From an uncultured Clostridia bacterium (GTDB lineage Bacteria; Bacillota; Clostridia; Christensenellales; UBA1242), in NCBI GenBank assembly GCA_947624105.1, contig CANQIX010000007.1, positions 1 through 41,720 on the forward strand: DNA of 41,720 nt. Direction: 5' to 3'. A program made the position numbers and the translations under genes. Under the pieces are notes generated by a model. The model saw nothing but the letters and a program-made list of their open reading frames with translations, ran no database searches and was not told the DNA's origin. Below, one piece after another: positions 1-9,298 of the stretch (positions within the stretch are counted from its first letter, which is position 1; every line of letters begins with the position of its first letter).

Positions 1-264
1 ATGAAAGAAAACGGCGGAAATGTCGAAGGGGCAAAAGGCGTCGACGAAAAACTTTTAACAGAGGCGTGCACAAAACATAACGTCTTCAAAATCAACACCG
101 ACACCGACATTCGCCTTGTTTACACCGCCTGCGTAAGAAAATATCTTGCCGAGCACCCAGAGAACTTTGATATACGCAAGCCAAACGCCTGCGCGCAAAA
201 CGAGATTGCAAAATTCGTCTGCGACAAGAACACCAATGTCTTCCACAACAACAATCGCATATAA
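1..264 (+). CDS. fba: Class II fructose-1,6-bisphosphate aldolase, C-terminal part (5' end outside window)
   Basis: This is the last 87 residues of a zinc-dependent class II aldolase, which splits fructose-1,6-bisphosphate into glyceraldehyde-3-phosphate and dihydroxyacetone phosphate in glycolysis. The segment KINTDTDIRLVYTACVRKYL matches the family's conserved C-terminal phosphate-binding strand (N-x-D-x-D) followed by its helix, and the following FDIRKP matches the FDPRKY stretch. The reading frame is open to the first base of the window, and the Met at base 1 corresponds to an internal family position, so the gene is cut by the window edge. The metal-binding histidines would lie upstream and cannot be checked. 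The gene is convergent with walJ and shares a bidirectional terminator with it. Confidence 0.88.
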   Translation: MKENGGNVEGAKGVDEKLLTEACTKHNVFKINTDTDIRLVYTACVRKYLAEHPENFDIRKPNACAQNEIAKFVCDKNTNVFHNNNRI

Positions 265-281
265 ACCACCCCAAAAATATC

Positions 282-310
282 AAAAAAGAGGTATTTTTAC
301 CTCTTTTTTT
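282..310. terminator. Bidirectional Rho-independent terminator between fba and walJ
   Basis: The hairpin has a GAGGTA/TACCTC stem with a TTTT loop, and is flanked by A6 on one side and T7 on the other. It can therefore stop transcription in both directions. The walJ stop codon sits at its edge. Confidence 0.9.
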
Positions 311-1091
311 ATCGCAATTTGAATATTCTTACTGGGGTTGTGAGGGCAACATCGATTCGAACGTGCGTGCCTTCAATTATTCCGCTTTCAGCAAGTTTTT
401 GACAAGTGTATGTATATGCAAGTTCGGGCGTGTTGGTGTTTTTGCTTAAGTGCGAAAGCACAATCTGCCTTGTTCCGTTTTCTACCAGTTGTTTTGCAAA
501 GTCCGCCGCTGCATCGTTAGATAAATGCCCGTGCGGTCCAAGTATGCGCATCTTCAGCGAAAGTGGATATTTGCTGCAGCCCTTAAGCATCGCAATATCG
601 TGATTGGATTCAAGATAAACAAGCGAACTTCCCTTAACTGCGTTTAAGATTTTTTCGTTTGTGTACCCTAAGTCTGTAAGTATGCTTGCCTTACTCTGTC
701 CATTCAAAAAGGAAAAGCCAAAGCATTTTACATCGTGAGGAATTTCAACCGGAGATATCAACAAATCCTTGATTTCAAAATCGCCGGTAAATGTCTTTAT
801 GTTTTTCTCTTTTATTCTCTTTAATTTGTCTTTCAGTCCAACCCAAACTTCGCCGTCAGCAAAAATTGGCAAATCATATCTGCTCGACAACACATCAAGT
901 CCTTTTATGTGGTCGGAATGTTCGTGAGTTATCACAATGGCATCAAGGTCGGCAGGCGTAACGCCGATAAGAGCAAGGCGCTTTGCAATTTCGGTCGACG
1001 AAATACCCACGTCCACCAAAATGCGTGCACTCTCCGTTTCGATATACGTTGCGTTTCCGTCGCTCCCCGATGACAAATTAAAAAGTCTCAA
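309..1091 (-). CDS. walJ: WalJ/YycJ-type metallo-beta-lactamase-fold hydrolase
   Basis: A 260-residue MBL-fold metallohydrolase of the YycJ/WalJ family, cytoplasmic, linked in Bacillota to DNA or cell-wall homeostasis; its exact substrate is not settled. The N-terminus MRLFNLSSGSDGNATYIE matches the family's usual start. The zinc motif HEHSDH is at residues 56-61, and later conserved histidines (PHDVKCFGF, SNHD, LSHLS) are present. Length is normal. The start codon is TTG, placed directly after the TAA stop of uvrA with no intergenic base, so the two genes are probably translationally coupled; a GGGAG lies about 16 nt upstream. In many Bacillota walJ sits with walKR; here it follows uvrA instead. 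The family call is firm; the biological role is inferred. Confidence 0.85.
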   Translation of the reverse strand: MRLFNLSSGSDGNATYIETESARILVDVGISSTEIAKRLALIGVTPADLDAIVITHEHSDHIKGLDVLSSRYDLPIFADGEVWVGLKDKLKRIKEKNIKTFTGDFEIKDLLISPVEIPHDVKCFGFSFLNGQSKASILTDLGYTNEKILNAVKGSSLVYLESNHDIAMLKGCSKYPLSLKMRILGPHGHLSNDAAADFAKQLVENGTRQIVLSHLSKNTNTPELAYTYTCQKLAESGIIEGTHVRIDVALTTPVRIFKLR

Positions 1092-3929
1092 TTATTTTTC
1101 TTGTTTACTCCCGTTTGTTTGTAACATATCTTTTAAAAACTTACCAGTGTAACTAGCCTTGCATTTCACAACCTCTTCCGGCTTTCCGGTGGCAACAATC
1201 GTTCCACCTTCGTCGCCGCCCTCTGGCCCCATATCGATAAGATAATCTGCACATTTGATCACATCAAGATTGTGTTCGATAACAAGCACTGTATTTCCGT
1301 TTTCAACCAATCTATTTAAGATTGCGATAAGTTTTTTGATATCATAACTGTGTAGTCCTGTGGTTGGCTCGTCCAAAATGTAGAGCGTTTTGCCGGTTTC
1401 TTTCTTCGATAGTTCCGATGCAAGTTTAACTCTCTGCGCTTCACCACCAGAAAGGGTTGTTGCAGGTTGCCCTAAGCGGATATATGAAAGTCCAACATCA
1501 TACAAACTTTGAAGTTTGCCCCTAATCTGTGGAATATTTTCAAAGAAAGCAAGTGCCTCTTCAACAGTCATATCTAAAACATCGCTAATCGTCTTCCCCT
1601 TATATTTAACTTGCAACGTTTCTCTGTTATAGCGTTTTCCTTTACATACTTCGCAAGGAACGGTTACGTCTGGCAAGAAATACATTTCAATTTCTTTTAC
1701 ACCAGCACCCTCGCACGCCTCACATCTTCCGCCTTTAACGTTGAAGGAGAATCGCCCTGCGTTAAAGCCGTGTGCCTTTGCCTCCATTGTGGTTGCAAAC
1801 AACTCTCTTATTGGCGTAAACACTCCGGTGTAGGTTGCAGGATTGCTTCGTGGCGTTCTTCCAATTGGCGCTTGGTCGATGCAGATTACTTTGTCTAAAA
1901 GTTCGACATTTTCTATCTTGCTGCACTTTCCAAGTGGCAATTTGCTGTTGTTTAAGATGTTTGACAGATATGGATAGACAATTCTGTTTACAAGCGAACT
2001 CTTTCCACTTCCAGATACGCCGGTAACGGCAGTGAACACCCCAACCGGAATCTCAACATCGATGTTTTTAAGGTTGTTTTCTTTGGCATTTTTAACCTTT
2101 AAAAAGCCCTTTGGCTCTCTTCTAACTTCTGGAACTTCAATCTTCTCATCACCACGCAAAAATTTGGCAGTGATGGAATTTTTATTCTTCATAACTTGTT
2201 CAACTGTGCCGGCAGCAACAATCTCCCCTCCGTGCGCTCCTGCATAAGGGCCTACGTCGACGATATAGTCCGCCGCACGCATCGTTTCCTCGTCGTGTTC
2301 AACAACGATAAGCGTGTTGCCAAGGTCTTTAAGTTTTTTAAGAGTGTTGATAAGTTTCTCATTGTCGCGTTGGTGCAAGCCGATTGATGGCTCATCTAAG
2401 ATATACATAACGCCAACAAGTCCGCTTCCTATTTGTGTGGCAAGCCTAATACGTTGCGCCTCCCCACCAGAAAGTGTGTCGGACGAACGCGTCAATGTCA
2501 AATATCCAAGTCCAACATCGTCTAAAAATCTTAGACGCGCTGTTATCTCTTTGTTTATTGGTTCTGCAATCATTTCTTGCGTTTTGTTAAGTTTTAAATC
2601 GCTCATAATGTTGATCAAGTTTCTTACACTTTGATTGCAAAAATCAAATATATCCTTTCCGTTTATCTTAACCGCCAAAGCGCTTTCGTTAAGTCTTTTT
2701 CCGTGGCACTCCGGACAGGTCATCGACCTCATAAATCTTCCAATTTCAAACTTTGCCCACTCGCTTGTTGTTTCGTTGTATCTTCGGCGCAAGTTGTTGA
2801 CTATGCCCTCATAGGTGGTCGAAACAAGTTTGTTTCTTCCAGAAGTAGCAAGTTCAATTTCGATTTTTTCCTCTCCAGTTCCGTATAGCAAAATTTTTAT
2901 CTTCTCTTTTGACAACTTTTGAACGGGTATGTTTAGGTCGATGCCATATTTTTTTGAAAGCCCTTCAAAATATGCCCTTGACATTGAGCCTTCTTCACTC
3001 TTCCAACCTGTTGTTGCAAACGCGCCATCATTTATCGATAGGTCGGCGTGTCTTAAAACGGCGTTTTCGTCTATGTCGGTGGTGTAGCCAAGCCCCGAAC
3101 AAACCGGACAAGTTCCATAAGGCGCGTTGAAAGAGAAGAGCCTTGGAGTGATTTCTCCCAAACTCCAACCACATTCTGGACAAGCATAGTTCACCGAAAA
3201 CAACTCGTCCTTTTCTTCCGTCTGCACAACGACAAGCCCATCCGACAGTTTAAGCGCCGTTTCCAAACTTTCGGTAAGGCGTGTATCCTTCCCCTCTTTA
3301 ATCACAATTCTGTCGACGATAACGCTTATGTTGTGTTTCAAGTTTTTATCTAAGTTTATTGCATCGTCAAGCATAAACACAGAGCCGTCAATTTCAACAC
3401 GTGCATAGCCCGATTTCTTCAAACTTTCAAGCAATTTTGCCTGCGAGCCCTTTTGTCCGCGCACAACTGGTGCTAAAATCGAAATCTTTGTGCCTTCGCC
3501 ATACGCCTTAACAGAATCGACGATTTGGTCGATCGATTGTTGTTCGATTTTTTTGTGGCAGTTTGGACAATATGGCACGCCGATATTTGCAAAAAGCAAA
3601 CGAAAATAGTCATATATTTCTGTAACTGTTCCAACGGTGGAACGAGGGTTGTGGTTTGTCGTCTTTTGGTCGATAGAGATTGCCGGAGAAAGTCCTTCAA
3701 TTGCATCGACATCTGGTTTTTGACTCTGCCCCAAAAACATACGTGCGTAGGAGGACAGACTTTCGATATATCTGCGTTGCCCTTCTGCAAAGAGCGTGCC
3801 AAAAGCAAGCGAACTCTTTCCGCTTCCTGACACACCGGTAAACACAATAAACTTGTTTCTTGGCAATTTTAAGTTGATATTTTTTAAATTATTTTCTCTT
3901 GCACCTTTAATAACTATTTCATCTTTCAT
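1092..3929 (-). CDS. uvrA: Excinuclease ABC subunit UvrA
   Basis: DNA-damage recognition ATPase of nucleotide excision repair, working with UvrB. Full length (945 residues from the chosen start). The first Walker A (GVSGSGKS, residues 32-39) is followed by the signature DAIEGLSPAISIDQKT. Zinc-binding Cys pairs are visible as CPNC, CPECGW...CPVC, and CEAC...CEVCKGKRYN. Both ABC signature motifs (LSGGEAQR) and the second Walker A (GVSGSGKSSLVNRIV) are intact. Two in-frame ATGs exist (3935 and 3929). I chose the second because an extended -10 box ends 7 nt before it, which puts the predicted transcription start on that ATG; the alternative adds Met-Ala, and some family members begin with MAM. 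No Shine-Dalgarno is visible. uvrB lies 60-70 nt upstream behind a terminator, so uvrA appears to have its own promoter. Confidence 0.97.
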   Translation of the reverse strand: MKDEIVIKGARENNLKNINLKLPRNKFIVFTGVSGSGKSSLAFGTLFAEGQRRYIESLSSYARMFLGQSQKPDVDAIEGLSPAISIDQKTTNHNPRSTVGTVTEIYDYFRLLFANIGVPYCPNCHKKIEQQSIDQIVDSVKAYGEGTKISILAPVVRGQKGSQAKLLESLKKSGYARVEIDGSVFMLDDAINLDKNLKHNISVIVDRIVIKEGKDTRLTESLETALKLSDGLVVVQTEEKDELFSVNYACPECGWSLGEITPRLFSFNAPYGTCPVCSGLGYTTDIDENAVLRHADLSINDGAFATTGWKSEEGSMSRAYFEGLSKKYGIDLNIPVQKLSKEKIKILLYGTGEEKIEIELATSGRNKLVSTTYEGIVNNLRRRYNETTSEWAKFEIGRFMRSMTCPECHGKRLNESALAVKINGKDIFDFCNQSVRNLINIMSDLKLNKTQEMIAEPINKEITARLRFLDDVGLGYLTLTRSSDTLSGGEAQRIRLATQIGSGLVGVMYILDEPSIGLHQRDNEKLINTLKKLKDLGNTLIVVEHDEETMRAADYIVDVGPYAGAHGGEIVAAGTVEQVMKNKNSITAKFLRGDEKIEVPEVRREPKGFLKVKNAKENNLKNIDVEIPVGVFTAVTGVSGSGKSSLVNRIVYPYLSNILNNSKLPLGKCSKIENVELLDKVICIDQAPIGRTPRSNPATYTGVFTPIRELFATTMEAKAHGFNAGRFSFNVKGGRCEACEGAGVKEIEMYFLPDVTVPCEVCKGKRYNRETLQVKYKGKTISDVLDMTVEEALAFFENIPQIRGKLQSLYDVGLSYIRLGQPATTLSGGEAQRVKLASELSKKETGKTLYILDEPTTGLHSYDIKKLIAILNRLVENGNTVLVIEHNLDVIKCADYLIDMGPEGGDEGGTIVATGKPEEVVKCKASYTGKFLKDMLQTNGSKQEK

Positions 3930-3945
3930 AGCCATAATTATACCA
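3930..3945 (-). promoter_or_regulatory. Extended -10 promoter of uvrA, predicting a leaderless mRNA
   Basis: The minus strand reads TGGTATAAT, a perfect extended -10 (TG-N-TATAAT), with its last base 7 nt before the ATG at 3929. No good -35 hexamer (about TTTTAT at the right spacing), as is common for extended -10 promoters. No Gram-positive LexA box (GAAC-N4-GTTC) was seen nearby. Confidence 0.65.
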
Positions 3946-3953
3946 TACTTTTA

Positions 3954-3988
3954 TAAAAAATAAAAGGCAAATGCAAGAAACATCTGCC
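3954..3988 (-). terminator. Rho-independent terminator after uvrB
   Basis: On the minus strand, GGCAGATG pairs with CATTTGCC (8 bp, one G-U pair, 7-nt loop) and is followed by TTTTATTTTTT. It separates uvrB from the uvrA promoter. Confidence 0.75.
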
Positions 3989-3995
3989 CATAATA

Positions 3996-5960
3996 TTAAA
4001 TTTTTTCCTTTTTGTTTAAGCGCTTTTTAAGCAATGCAATTTTGTTTCGTAGTTCAATCGCTCTTTCAAAATCAAGTTGACTTGAAGCAATTTTCATCAT
4101 CGAAGTCAAGCGGTCTATCTGTTTTGGAATATCCTTAACAGGAACATTCTCTTCGTTTATCTTCTTTGAAATTTCCAGCGTGTTTTTAACTTGCTTTATA
4201 ATCGTTTTTGGTGTGATGTTATGCTCGGCGTTATACTTCATTTGAATCTCTCTACGTCTGCTTGTTTCGTCGATTGCGCGTTTCATACTGTCGGTAATAA
4301 CATCTGCAAACATAATCACACGGCCATTTTCGTTTCTAGCAACTCTTCCAATCGTTTGAATAAGTGCCCCTTCACTGCGCAAAAAGCCCTCTTTGTCGGC
4401 ATCAAGTATGCACACAAGTTCAACTTCCGGCATATCGAGTCCTTCACGCAAGAGGTTGATACCCACAAGAATGTCAAAGTCGCCCTGTCGAAGTCCGTTT
4501 ATGATATCGACACGATCCATTGTGTCAATCTCGCTGTGAAGATATTTAACTTTAAAAGAGTGGTCGGATAGGTAGGTTGTCAAACTCTCTGCCATCTTCT
4601 TTGTAAGTGTGGTAACAAGCACCCTTGCCCCACGTGCAATCGTTTTTTCGCACTCTTGCATCAAAACTTCGATTTGGTTTTTGATTGGTCTTACTTCGAT
4701 GGTTGGATCTAACAGTCCCGTTGGCCTTATCACCTGTTCGACAACTTGCCCTGCCTTGTCAAGTTCATATTTGCCGGGAGTTGCAGACACAAAAAGCGTC
4801 TGTTTTAATCTTGTTTCAAATTCGTTAAACTTTAATGGTCTGTTATCTTTTGCAGATTCCAATCTAAATCCATAGTCAACAAGCGATTTCTTTCTCGATT
4901 GGTCGCCATTATACATTGCGCGGATTTGTGGAAGTGTCATATGGCTTTCGTCAATTATCGTCAAGAAATCACTTGGAAAATAGTCGATAAGCGTGTATGG
5001 TGGCTCGCCCTTTTTTCTGCCGTCAAAGTAGCGCGAATAGTTTTCGATTCCGCTGCAATATCCAACCTCGCGCATCATTTCAACATCGTATGCAACTCTC
5101 TGCCCAATTCGTTCCGCCTCAAGAGGTTTTCCCTCCTCTTCAAATTGCTTTATCGCAACTTCTCTGTCCTTTTCAATCTCCTCAATCGCCGCTTGCATAC
5201 GCTCACTTCCAACAACAAACTGCGTTGCTGGGAAGATTGCAATGCTTTCAAGTTCGCTCAGCAAATTGCCGGTAACTGGGTCAAATTCATAAATTTTATC
5301 AACTTCATCGCCAAAAAACCTAACTTTTATCGCAGTTTCGGAGGTGTTTGCTGGAAAAATATCAAGCGTATCCCCTTTAACTCTAAATGTCGTTCGCTTA
5401 AAGTCCATATCATTTCGTGTGTATTGAATGCTGATAAGTTTGTTGATTATTTCATCTCTGTCATACTCTTCTCCCTTGCGCAAAAACACCTGCAATTTAA
5501 GGTATTCTTCTGGGATTCCAAGTCCATATATGCACGAAACAGAGGCAACAACGATAACATCGTTTCTCTCCGACAGTGAAAAGGTGGCAGAAGAGCGAAG
5601 TTTGTCGATATCTTCATTTACGCTCATATCTTTTTCAATGTAGGTGTCTGTGGAAACGATATACGCCTCTGGTTGATAGTAGTCGTAATACGAAACAAAA
5701 TATTCCACTCTGTTGTGTGGAAAAAATTCTCTAAACTCGTTACATAGTTGCGCTGCAAGGGTTTTGTTGTGTGCAATGACAAGTGTAGGTTTGTTCATCT
5801 TTGCAATTATGTTTGCCATAGTAAAAGTCTTGCCCGAACCTGTTACGCCAAGCAAAACTTGCTCTTTAAGTCCGTCATCAAACCCCTGCAAAAGTTTTTC
5901 GATTGCCTCAGGTTGATCCCCTGATGGCTTATAACTTGAAACTAATTCAAAATTTTTCAT
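3996..5960 (-). CDS. uvrB: Excinuclease ABC subunit UvrB
   Basis: Damage-verification helicase-like subunit of nucleotide excision repair; it takes over from UvrA and recruits UvrC. 654 residues, usual length. Visible motifs include Walker A GVTGSGKT (residues 38-45), the beta-hairpin [10 protein letters not shown] (91-100) that inserts between DNA strands, the DESH box, motif VI (QTIGRVARN), and a C-terminal UVR domain (about 618-650) that contacts UvrC. An upstream in-frame ATG (5969) lies inside the -10 box and is unlikely to be used. The ATG at 5960 gives [20 protein letters not shown], which matches family N-termini, and is exactly 7 nt after the -10. No Shine-Dalgarno is present. Confidence 0.97.
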   Translation of the reverse strand: MKNFELVSSYKPSGDQPEAIEKLLQGFDDGLKEQVLLGVTGSGKTFTMANIIAKMNKPTLVIAHNKTLAAQLCNEFREFFPHNRVEYFVSYYDYYQPEAYIVSTDTYIEKDMSVNEDIDKLRSSATFSLSERNDVIVVASVSCIYGLGIPEEYLKLQVFLRKGEEYDRDEIINKLISIQYTRNDMDFKRTTFRVKGDTLDIFPANTSETAIKVRFFGDEVDKIYEFDPVTGNLLSELESIAIFPATQFVVGSERMQAAIEEIEKDREVAIKQFEEEGKPLEAERIGQRVAYDVEMMREVGYCSGIENYSRYFDGRKKGEPPYTLIDYFPSDFLTIIDESHMTLPQIRAMYNGDQSRKKSLVDYGFRLESAKDNRPLKFNEFETRLKQTLFVSATPGKYELDKAGQVVEQVIRPTGLLDPTIEVRPIKNQIEVLMQECEKTIARGARVLVTTLTKKMAESLTTYLSDHSFKVKYLHSEIDTMDRVDIINGLRQGDFDILVGINLLREGLDMPEVELVCILDADKEGFLRSEGALIQTIGRVARNENGRVIMFADVITDSMKRAIDETSRRREIQMKYNAEHNITPKTIIKQVKNTLEISKKINEENVPVKDIPKQIDRLTSMMKIASSQLDFERAIELRNKIALLKKRLNKKEKI

Positions 5961-5976
5961 ATATTTCATTATAGCA
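5961..5976 (-). promoter_or_regulatory. Extended -10 promoter of uvrB, predicting a leaderless mRNA
   Basis: The minus strand reads TGCTATAAT (perfect extended -10), then 7 nt, then the ATG at 5960. A weak TTTAAA lies 17 bp upstream of the -10. The same geometry as at uvrA. Confidence 0.65.
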
Positions 5977-6018
5977 TATCACAAACAATATTTAAAGCAA
6001 CTTTATTAACTTTTCAAA

Positions 6019-6381
6019 TTATTGCGTTCCAAAAATCGCCTTTAAAATTATTCCAAACACAAAACTTATTGTCGCCAAAAAAATCGACCTTAAAATCAAT
6101 ATTCCAAGTTGTTTTTTCTCTCTTTTTTGGTCAGAATTATATGAAATTCCACATTTTTTTAGCGTAACGCAATACATATACTCGCCACTGCGCTCAGTAA
6201 CGACAAAATCGATATAGTTCTCATTGCTTAATTGCACCATAATTTCATCGATTTCGGCAGTGGATAAAATAAACTTTTTTGAAAGCGCCATTGTGATCTC
6301 TTGTGGCGGTATAAGATATGTCTTCTTTTTTTGACATTTCGAACACAAATATGACATAACAAGCCGCTCTTTTTTTGTCAT
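6019..6381 (-). CDS. Small tail-anchored protein with winged-helix-like N-terminal domain
   Basis: No named family recognised. 120 residues from the ATG chosen here; a TTG 18 nt further upstream would add six residues. Residues 1-82 look like a small alpha/beta, winged-helix-like domain (helices at 2-15 and 40-53, then a beta-hairpin around YIDFVVTERSGEYMYCVTL). Residues 83-91 are polar and basic, and 92-116 form a single C-terminal membrane helix, so the domain should face the cytoplasm. It is a clear relative of the protein at 9700-10074: the starts (MTKKERLVMSYLCSK and MLDTKSMLILKILAK), the hairpin region and the membrane tail all align. It sits between the gatB terminator and the uvrB promoter. 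Function unknown; a membrane-bound regulator is a guess from the architecture. Confidence 0.7.
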   Translation of the reverse strand: MTKKERLVMSYLCSKCQKKKTYLIPPQEITMALSKKFILSTAEIDEIMVQLSNENYIDFVVTERSGEYMYCVTLKKCGISYNSDQKREKKQLGILILRSIFLATISFVFGIILKAIFGTQ

Positions 6382-6420
6382 AAATATATTTTTTGGCAAA
6401 AGCGTATATTTTATTCTATT

Positions 6421-6447
6421 AAAAAAAGAGGGCTAACCCCTCTTTTT
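6421..6447 (-). terminator. Rho-independent terminator of gatCAB
   Basis: AAAAAGAGGG/CCCTCTTTTT stem (10 bp) with a 5-nt loop, followed on the minus strand by a T7 run. The gatB stop codon overlaps the first base pairs. Confidence 0.9.
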
Positions 6448-7861
6448 ATTTCAATTTTTCGTATATCAATTTCTTAACAAGTTCGCTGTCTGCCTTGCCC
6501 TTTGTCTTCTTCATACACTGCCCGATAAAGAATGGCAAAACTCTTTCTGGCGTCTTCTTAAAGTCTTCGCAAGCGTTTGGATTTTCCGCCAAAACTTCAT
6601 CAACCACTTTTTCGATATCTCCGCTTGACAAACTTGACAGCATTCCCATCTTTTCTGCGGTTGCCTTTGCATCGATATCCTCTTCCCAACATTTTGCAAA
6701 CAAAGTTCTGGAATCTTGCTGGCTAATTTGTTTTTTATCTAGCATTTCGATGATTGCAGTAAGATTTTTTGGCGAAATTCTAATAACTTTCTCTTCTTCG
6801 TCTTTAATAATCGTCAGCACGGAAGACATAATCCAGTTTGCAATGCCCTTTGGCTTGTTGTAAAGTTGAACACATTGCTCAAAATAATCCGCATAAGCCT
6901 TTTCGCTTAAAAGCACGCCGGCATCATAGTTTGAAAGATTATATTCTTCGATATATTTTTTCTTTCTCTCTGCTGGAAGTAATGGGATTTCTTTGCGTAT
7001 CTTTTCGACGCTTTCTCTTGGAATTTTTATCGATAAGATATCTGGATCTGGGAAATATCGGTAGTCTTGTGAGTTTTCTTTACTGCGCATTGGATAGTTT
7101 TCACCCTTTAAATCGTCCCATCTGCGTGTTTCTTGCTTAACTGTTCCGCCGTTTTCCAAAAGTTCAATCTGTCTTGCACTTTCATACAAAATAGACCTCT
7201 CAACCGCTTTAATCGAGTTGATATTTTTCATTTCAACCTTTGTTCCAAGTTTTGTTTCGCCTTTCTTTCTAACAGAAACATTGACATCGGCACGCATTCC
7301 ACCCTCTTGCATCTTGCACTCTGCGATGTTTGCATAAATCAAATTATGTCGAAGTTTGGTCATAAACTCAACCGCTTCTGCTGCCGAAGACATATCTGCC
7401 TCACTTACCATTTCGATAAGTGGCACGCCGCCTCTGTTATAATCGACAAGTGTTCCAACTGCAAGGTTTTTATGCACAAGTTTTCCAGCATCTTCTTCAA
7501 GATGTATGCGGTTTAATCTAATAAATTTTCCGCTGTCAAGGGTTACCCCTCCGTGCAAGCAGATTGGTCTTACAAGTTGGCTTATTTGATATGCTTTTGC
7601 AAGGTCTGGATAGAAATAGTTTTTTCTTTCAAAAACGGCAATATCATTTATGTCGCATCCCATACAAAGCCCTGCTTTGATTGTCAGTTCCACAGCGCGT
7701 TTGTTTATCACCGGCAGCGCCCCTGGAAGTCCTACACAAACAGGACAGCAATGGGTGTTTGGCTCTCCACCAAATTCGTTAACGCACGAGCAAAAGCACT
7801 TTGATTTTGTCTTTAATTCTGCGTGCACTTCAAGTCCTATGACGGTTTCGTATTCGCTCAT
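6446..7861 (-). CDS. gatB: Asp-tRNA(Asn)/Glu-tRNA(Gln) amidotransferase subunit B
   Basis: GatB activates the misacylated tRNA with ATP and receives ammonia from GatA, converting Glu-tRNA(Gln) or Asp-tRNA(Asn) to the correct amide. 471 residues, normal length. The N-terminal catalytic cradle begins YETVIGLEVHAEL, with zinc-type cysteines in KCFCSC (residues 21-26) and HCCPVC (37-42) and the family signatures DYNRGGVPLIEMVSE and RRWDD. The C-terminal half holds the helical YqeY-like tRNA-binding tail. Its ATG overlaps the gatA stop as ATGA, so the two are translationally coupled. Presence of gatCAB implies that the organism makes Gln-tRNA, and probably Asn-tRNA, by the indirect route. Confidence 0.97.
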   Translation of the reverse strand: MSEYETVIGLEVHAELKTKSKCFCSCVNEFGGEPNTHCCPVCVGLPGALPVINKRAVELTIKAGLCMGCDINDIAVFERKNYFYPDLAKAYQISQLVRPICLHGGVTLDSGKFIRLNRIHLEEDAGKLVHKNLAVGTLVDYNRGGVPLIEMVSEADMSSAAEAVEFMTKLRHNLIYANIAECKMQEGGMRADVNVSVRKKGETKLGTKVEMKNINSIKAVERSILYESARQIELLENGGTVKQETRRWDDLKGENYPMRSKENSQDYRYFPDPDILSIKIPRESVEKIRKEIPLLPAERKKKYIEEYNLSNYDAGVLLSEKAYADYFEQCVQLYNKPKGIANWIMSSVLTIIKDEEEKVIRISPKNLTAIIEMLDKKQISQQDSRTLFAKCWEEDIDAKATAEKMGMLSSLSSGDIEKVVDEVLAENPNACEDFKKTPERVLPFFIGQCMKKTKGKADSELVKKLIYEKLK

Positions 7862-9297
7862 ACGTTTTCTCCTTTCAAAAGTTTTTCGATATATTTGGCA
7901 ATCTCATACATCTTTCTTTCCTCAAACTTATTGCACATAATTTGAAGTCCAAGTGGCATATCGCCCTCACCCTTTCCGCAAGGAATAGAAAAACTTGGCA
8001 CGCCTGTGATGTTTGCAAGCGTTGTGAACAAGTCTTCAAGATACATATCGATTGGGTTGTCGCCCTTGCTTCCAATCTTAAATGCAACATTTGCAGTTGT
8101 TGGAAGGAGCACTGCATCGCACTCTTTGAAAGCGTCAGTCAACTGATTTGTGAGTCTTCTTTGCAGTTTCTTTGCCTTGTTGTAGTAAGCATCGTAATAT
8201 CCCGAACTTAAAACATACGAGCCAAGCATAATTCTACGCTTAACCTCTTCGCCGAAGCCCTCACTTCTGCTTTTTGTGTAAATTTCTGGAACATTGTCCG
8301 CTCTTTCCGACCTTACGGTATATTTAACTCCGTCAAATCTTCCAAGGTTACTTGTTGCCTCAGCGGTGGATAGAACATAATATATTGGCAAGCACAAATC
8401 AAAGTCTTTTATCGAAAAATGCACAAATTCACAGCCATTTTTCTTTAATTTTTCGATTATTTTATCATAAACTGGCTTTGTTACAAGATTTGTCAGTTGT
8501 TTTTCAACCTCGTCGCAAATGCCAAATTTATAACTCTTCTGCGACTTTATCTCGTTATAGTCATCAACAGAAGCACTTGCCGATGTCATATCGTGCTCGT
8601 CTTTCCCAGAGATAACTTTAAGCAAATAGGCGTTGTCTTCGATGTTTTTGGTTATTGGTCCAATCTGGTCAAGCGAACTTGCAAACGCAATCAGTCCATA
8701 TCTTGACACTCTGCCATAGGTAGGTTTAACACCATACACCCCATTGTAAGATGCTGGCTGACGAATTGAACCGCCCGTATCACTTCCAAGTGATGCGCAA
8801 GCAAGGTTTGCTCCAACTGCCGATGCCGATCCACCAGAAGAACCGCCTGGAACTCTTGATGTGTCAAGCGCGTTACGGCAGATGCCATAGCACGATTTTT
8901 CGGTCGAACTGCCCATCGCAAATTCGTCCATATTTGTTCTGCCTAAAAAGATTACGCCTTCGTTGCGCAGTTTAGCAATTACAGTTGCATCATAAGGCGC
9001 AACAAAGTTTTGCATAAATCTGGAGGCACAGCCAGCGTGCTTCCCAGTAATCAAAATGTTGTCTTTTATGAGCATTGGAACGCCCTCTAAAGCCCTAAGT
9101 TTTTCGCCGTTTTTAACTCTTTCGTCTACTTTTTTTGCTTCATCGATGGCGTCGTCAAACACCTCAACAACAGCATTTAAAACAATCTTCTCTTCGATGT
9201 TTTTGATGTATGCCCTTACAACTTCCTCGCAACTAACTTTCTTCTCGCGAATAAGTTTTGCAGTTTCAAGCACCCCAAGTTTAGTTACGTCTGTCAT
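7858..9297 (-). CDS. gatA: Asp-tRNA(Asn)/Glu-tRNA(Gln) amidotransferase subunit A
   Basis: The glutaminase subunit, which releases ammonia from glutamine and channels it to GatB. 479 residues, normal length. The amidase-signature catalytic triad is visible: Lys78 (PMLIKDN), cis-Ser153 (GGSSGG) and nucleophile Ser177 (GSDTGGSIRQPAS). The start is 1 nt after the gatC stop, and the stop overlaps the gatB start by 4 nt, so this is the middle gene of a tight gatC-gatA-gatB operon. Confidence 0.97.
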   Translation of the reverse strand: MTDVTKLGVLETAKLIREKKVSCEEVVRAYIKNIEEKIVLNAVVEVFDDAIDEAKKVDERVKNGEKLRALEGVPMLIKDNILITGKHAGCASRFMQNFVAPYDATVIAKLRNEGVIFLGRTNMDEFAMGSSTEKSCYGICRNALDTSRVPGGSSGGSASAVGANLACASLGSDTGGSIRQPASYNGVYGVKPTYGRVSRYGLIAFASSLDQIGPITKNIEDNAYLLKVISGKDEHDMTSASASVDDYNEIKSQKSYKFGICDEVEKQLTNLVTKPVYDKIIEKLKKNGCEFVHFSIKDFDLCLPIYYVLSTAEATSNLGRFDGVKYTVRSERADNVPEIYTKSRSEGFGEEVKRRIMLGSYVLSSGYYDAYYNKAKKLQRRLTNQLTDAFKECDAVLLPTTANVAFKIGSKGDNPIDMYLEDLFTTLANITGVPSFSIPCGKGEGDMPLGLQIMCNKFEERKMYEIAKYIEKLLKGENV

Positions 9298-9298
9298 A

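Noticed and set aside
3473-3847. A 124-residue minus-strand frame inside uvrA
   Set aside because: Out-of-frame shadow of the conserved uvrA coding sequence.
4899-5579. A 226-residue plus-strand frame inside uvrB
   Set aside because: Wholly antisense to a conserved gene, no known family, no ribosome-binding site.
3930-6000. LexA (SOS) boxes at uvrA and uvrB
   Set aside because: I looked for GAAC-N4-GTTC near both promoters and saw none. SOS control cannot be claimed here.
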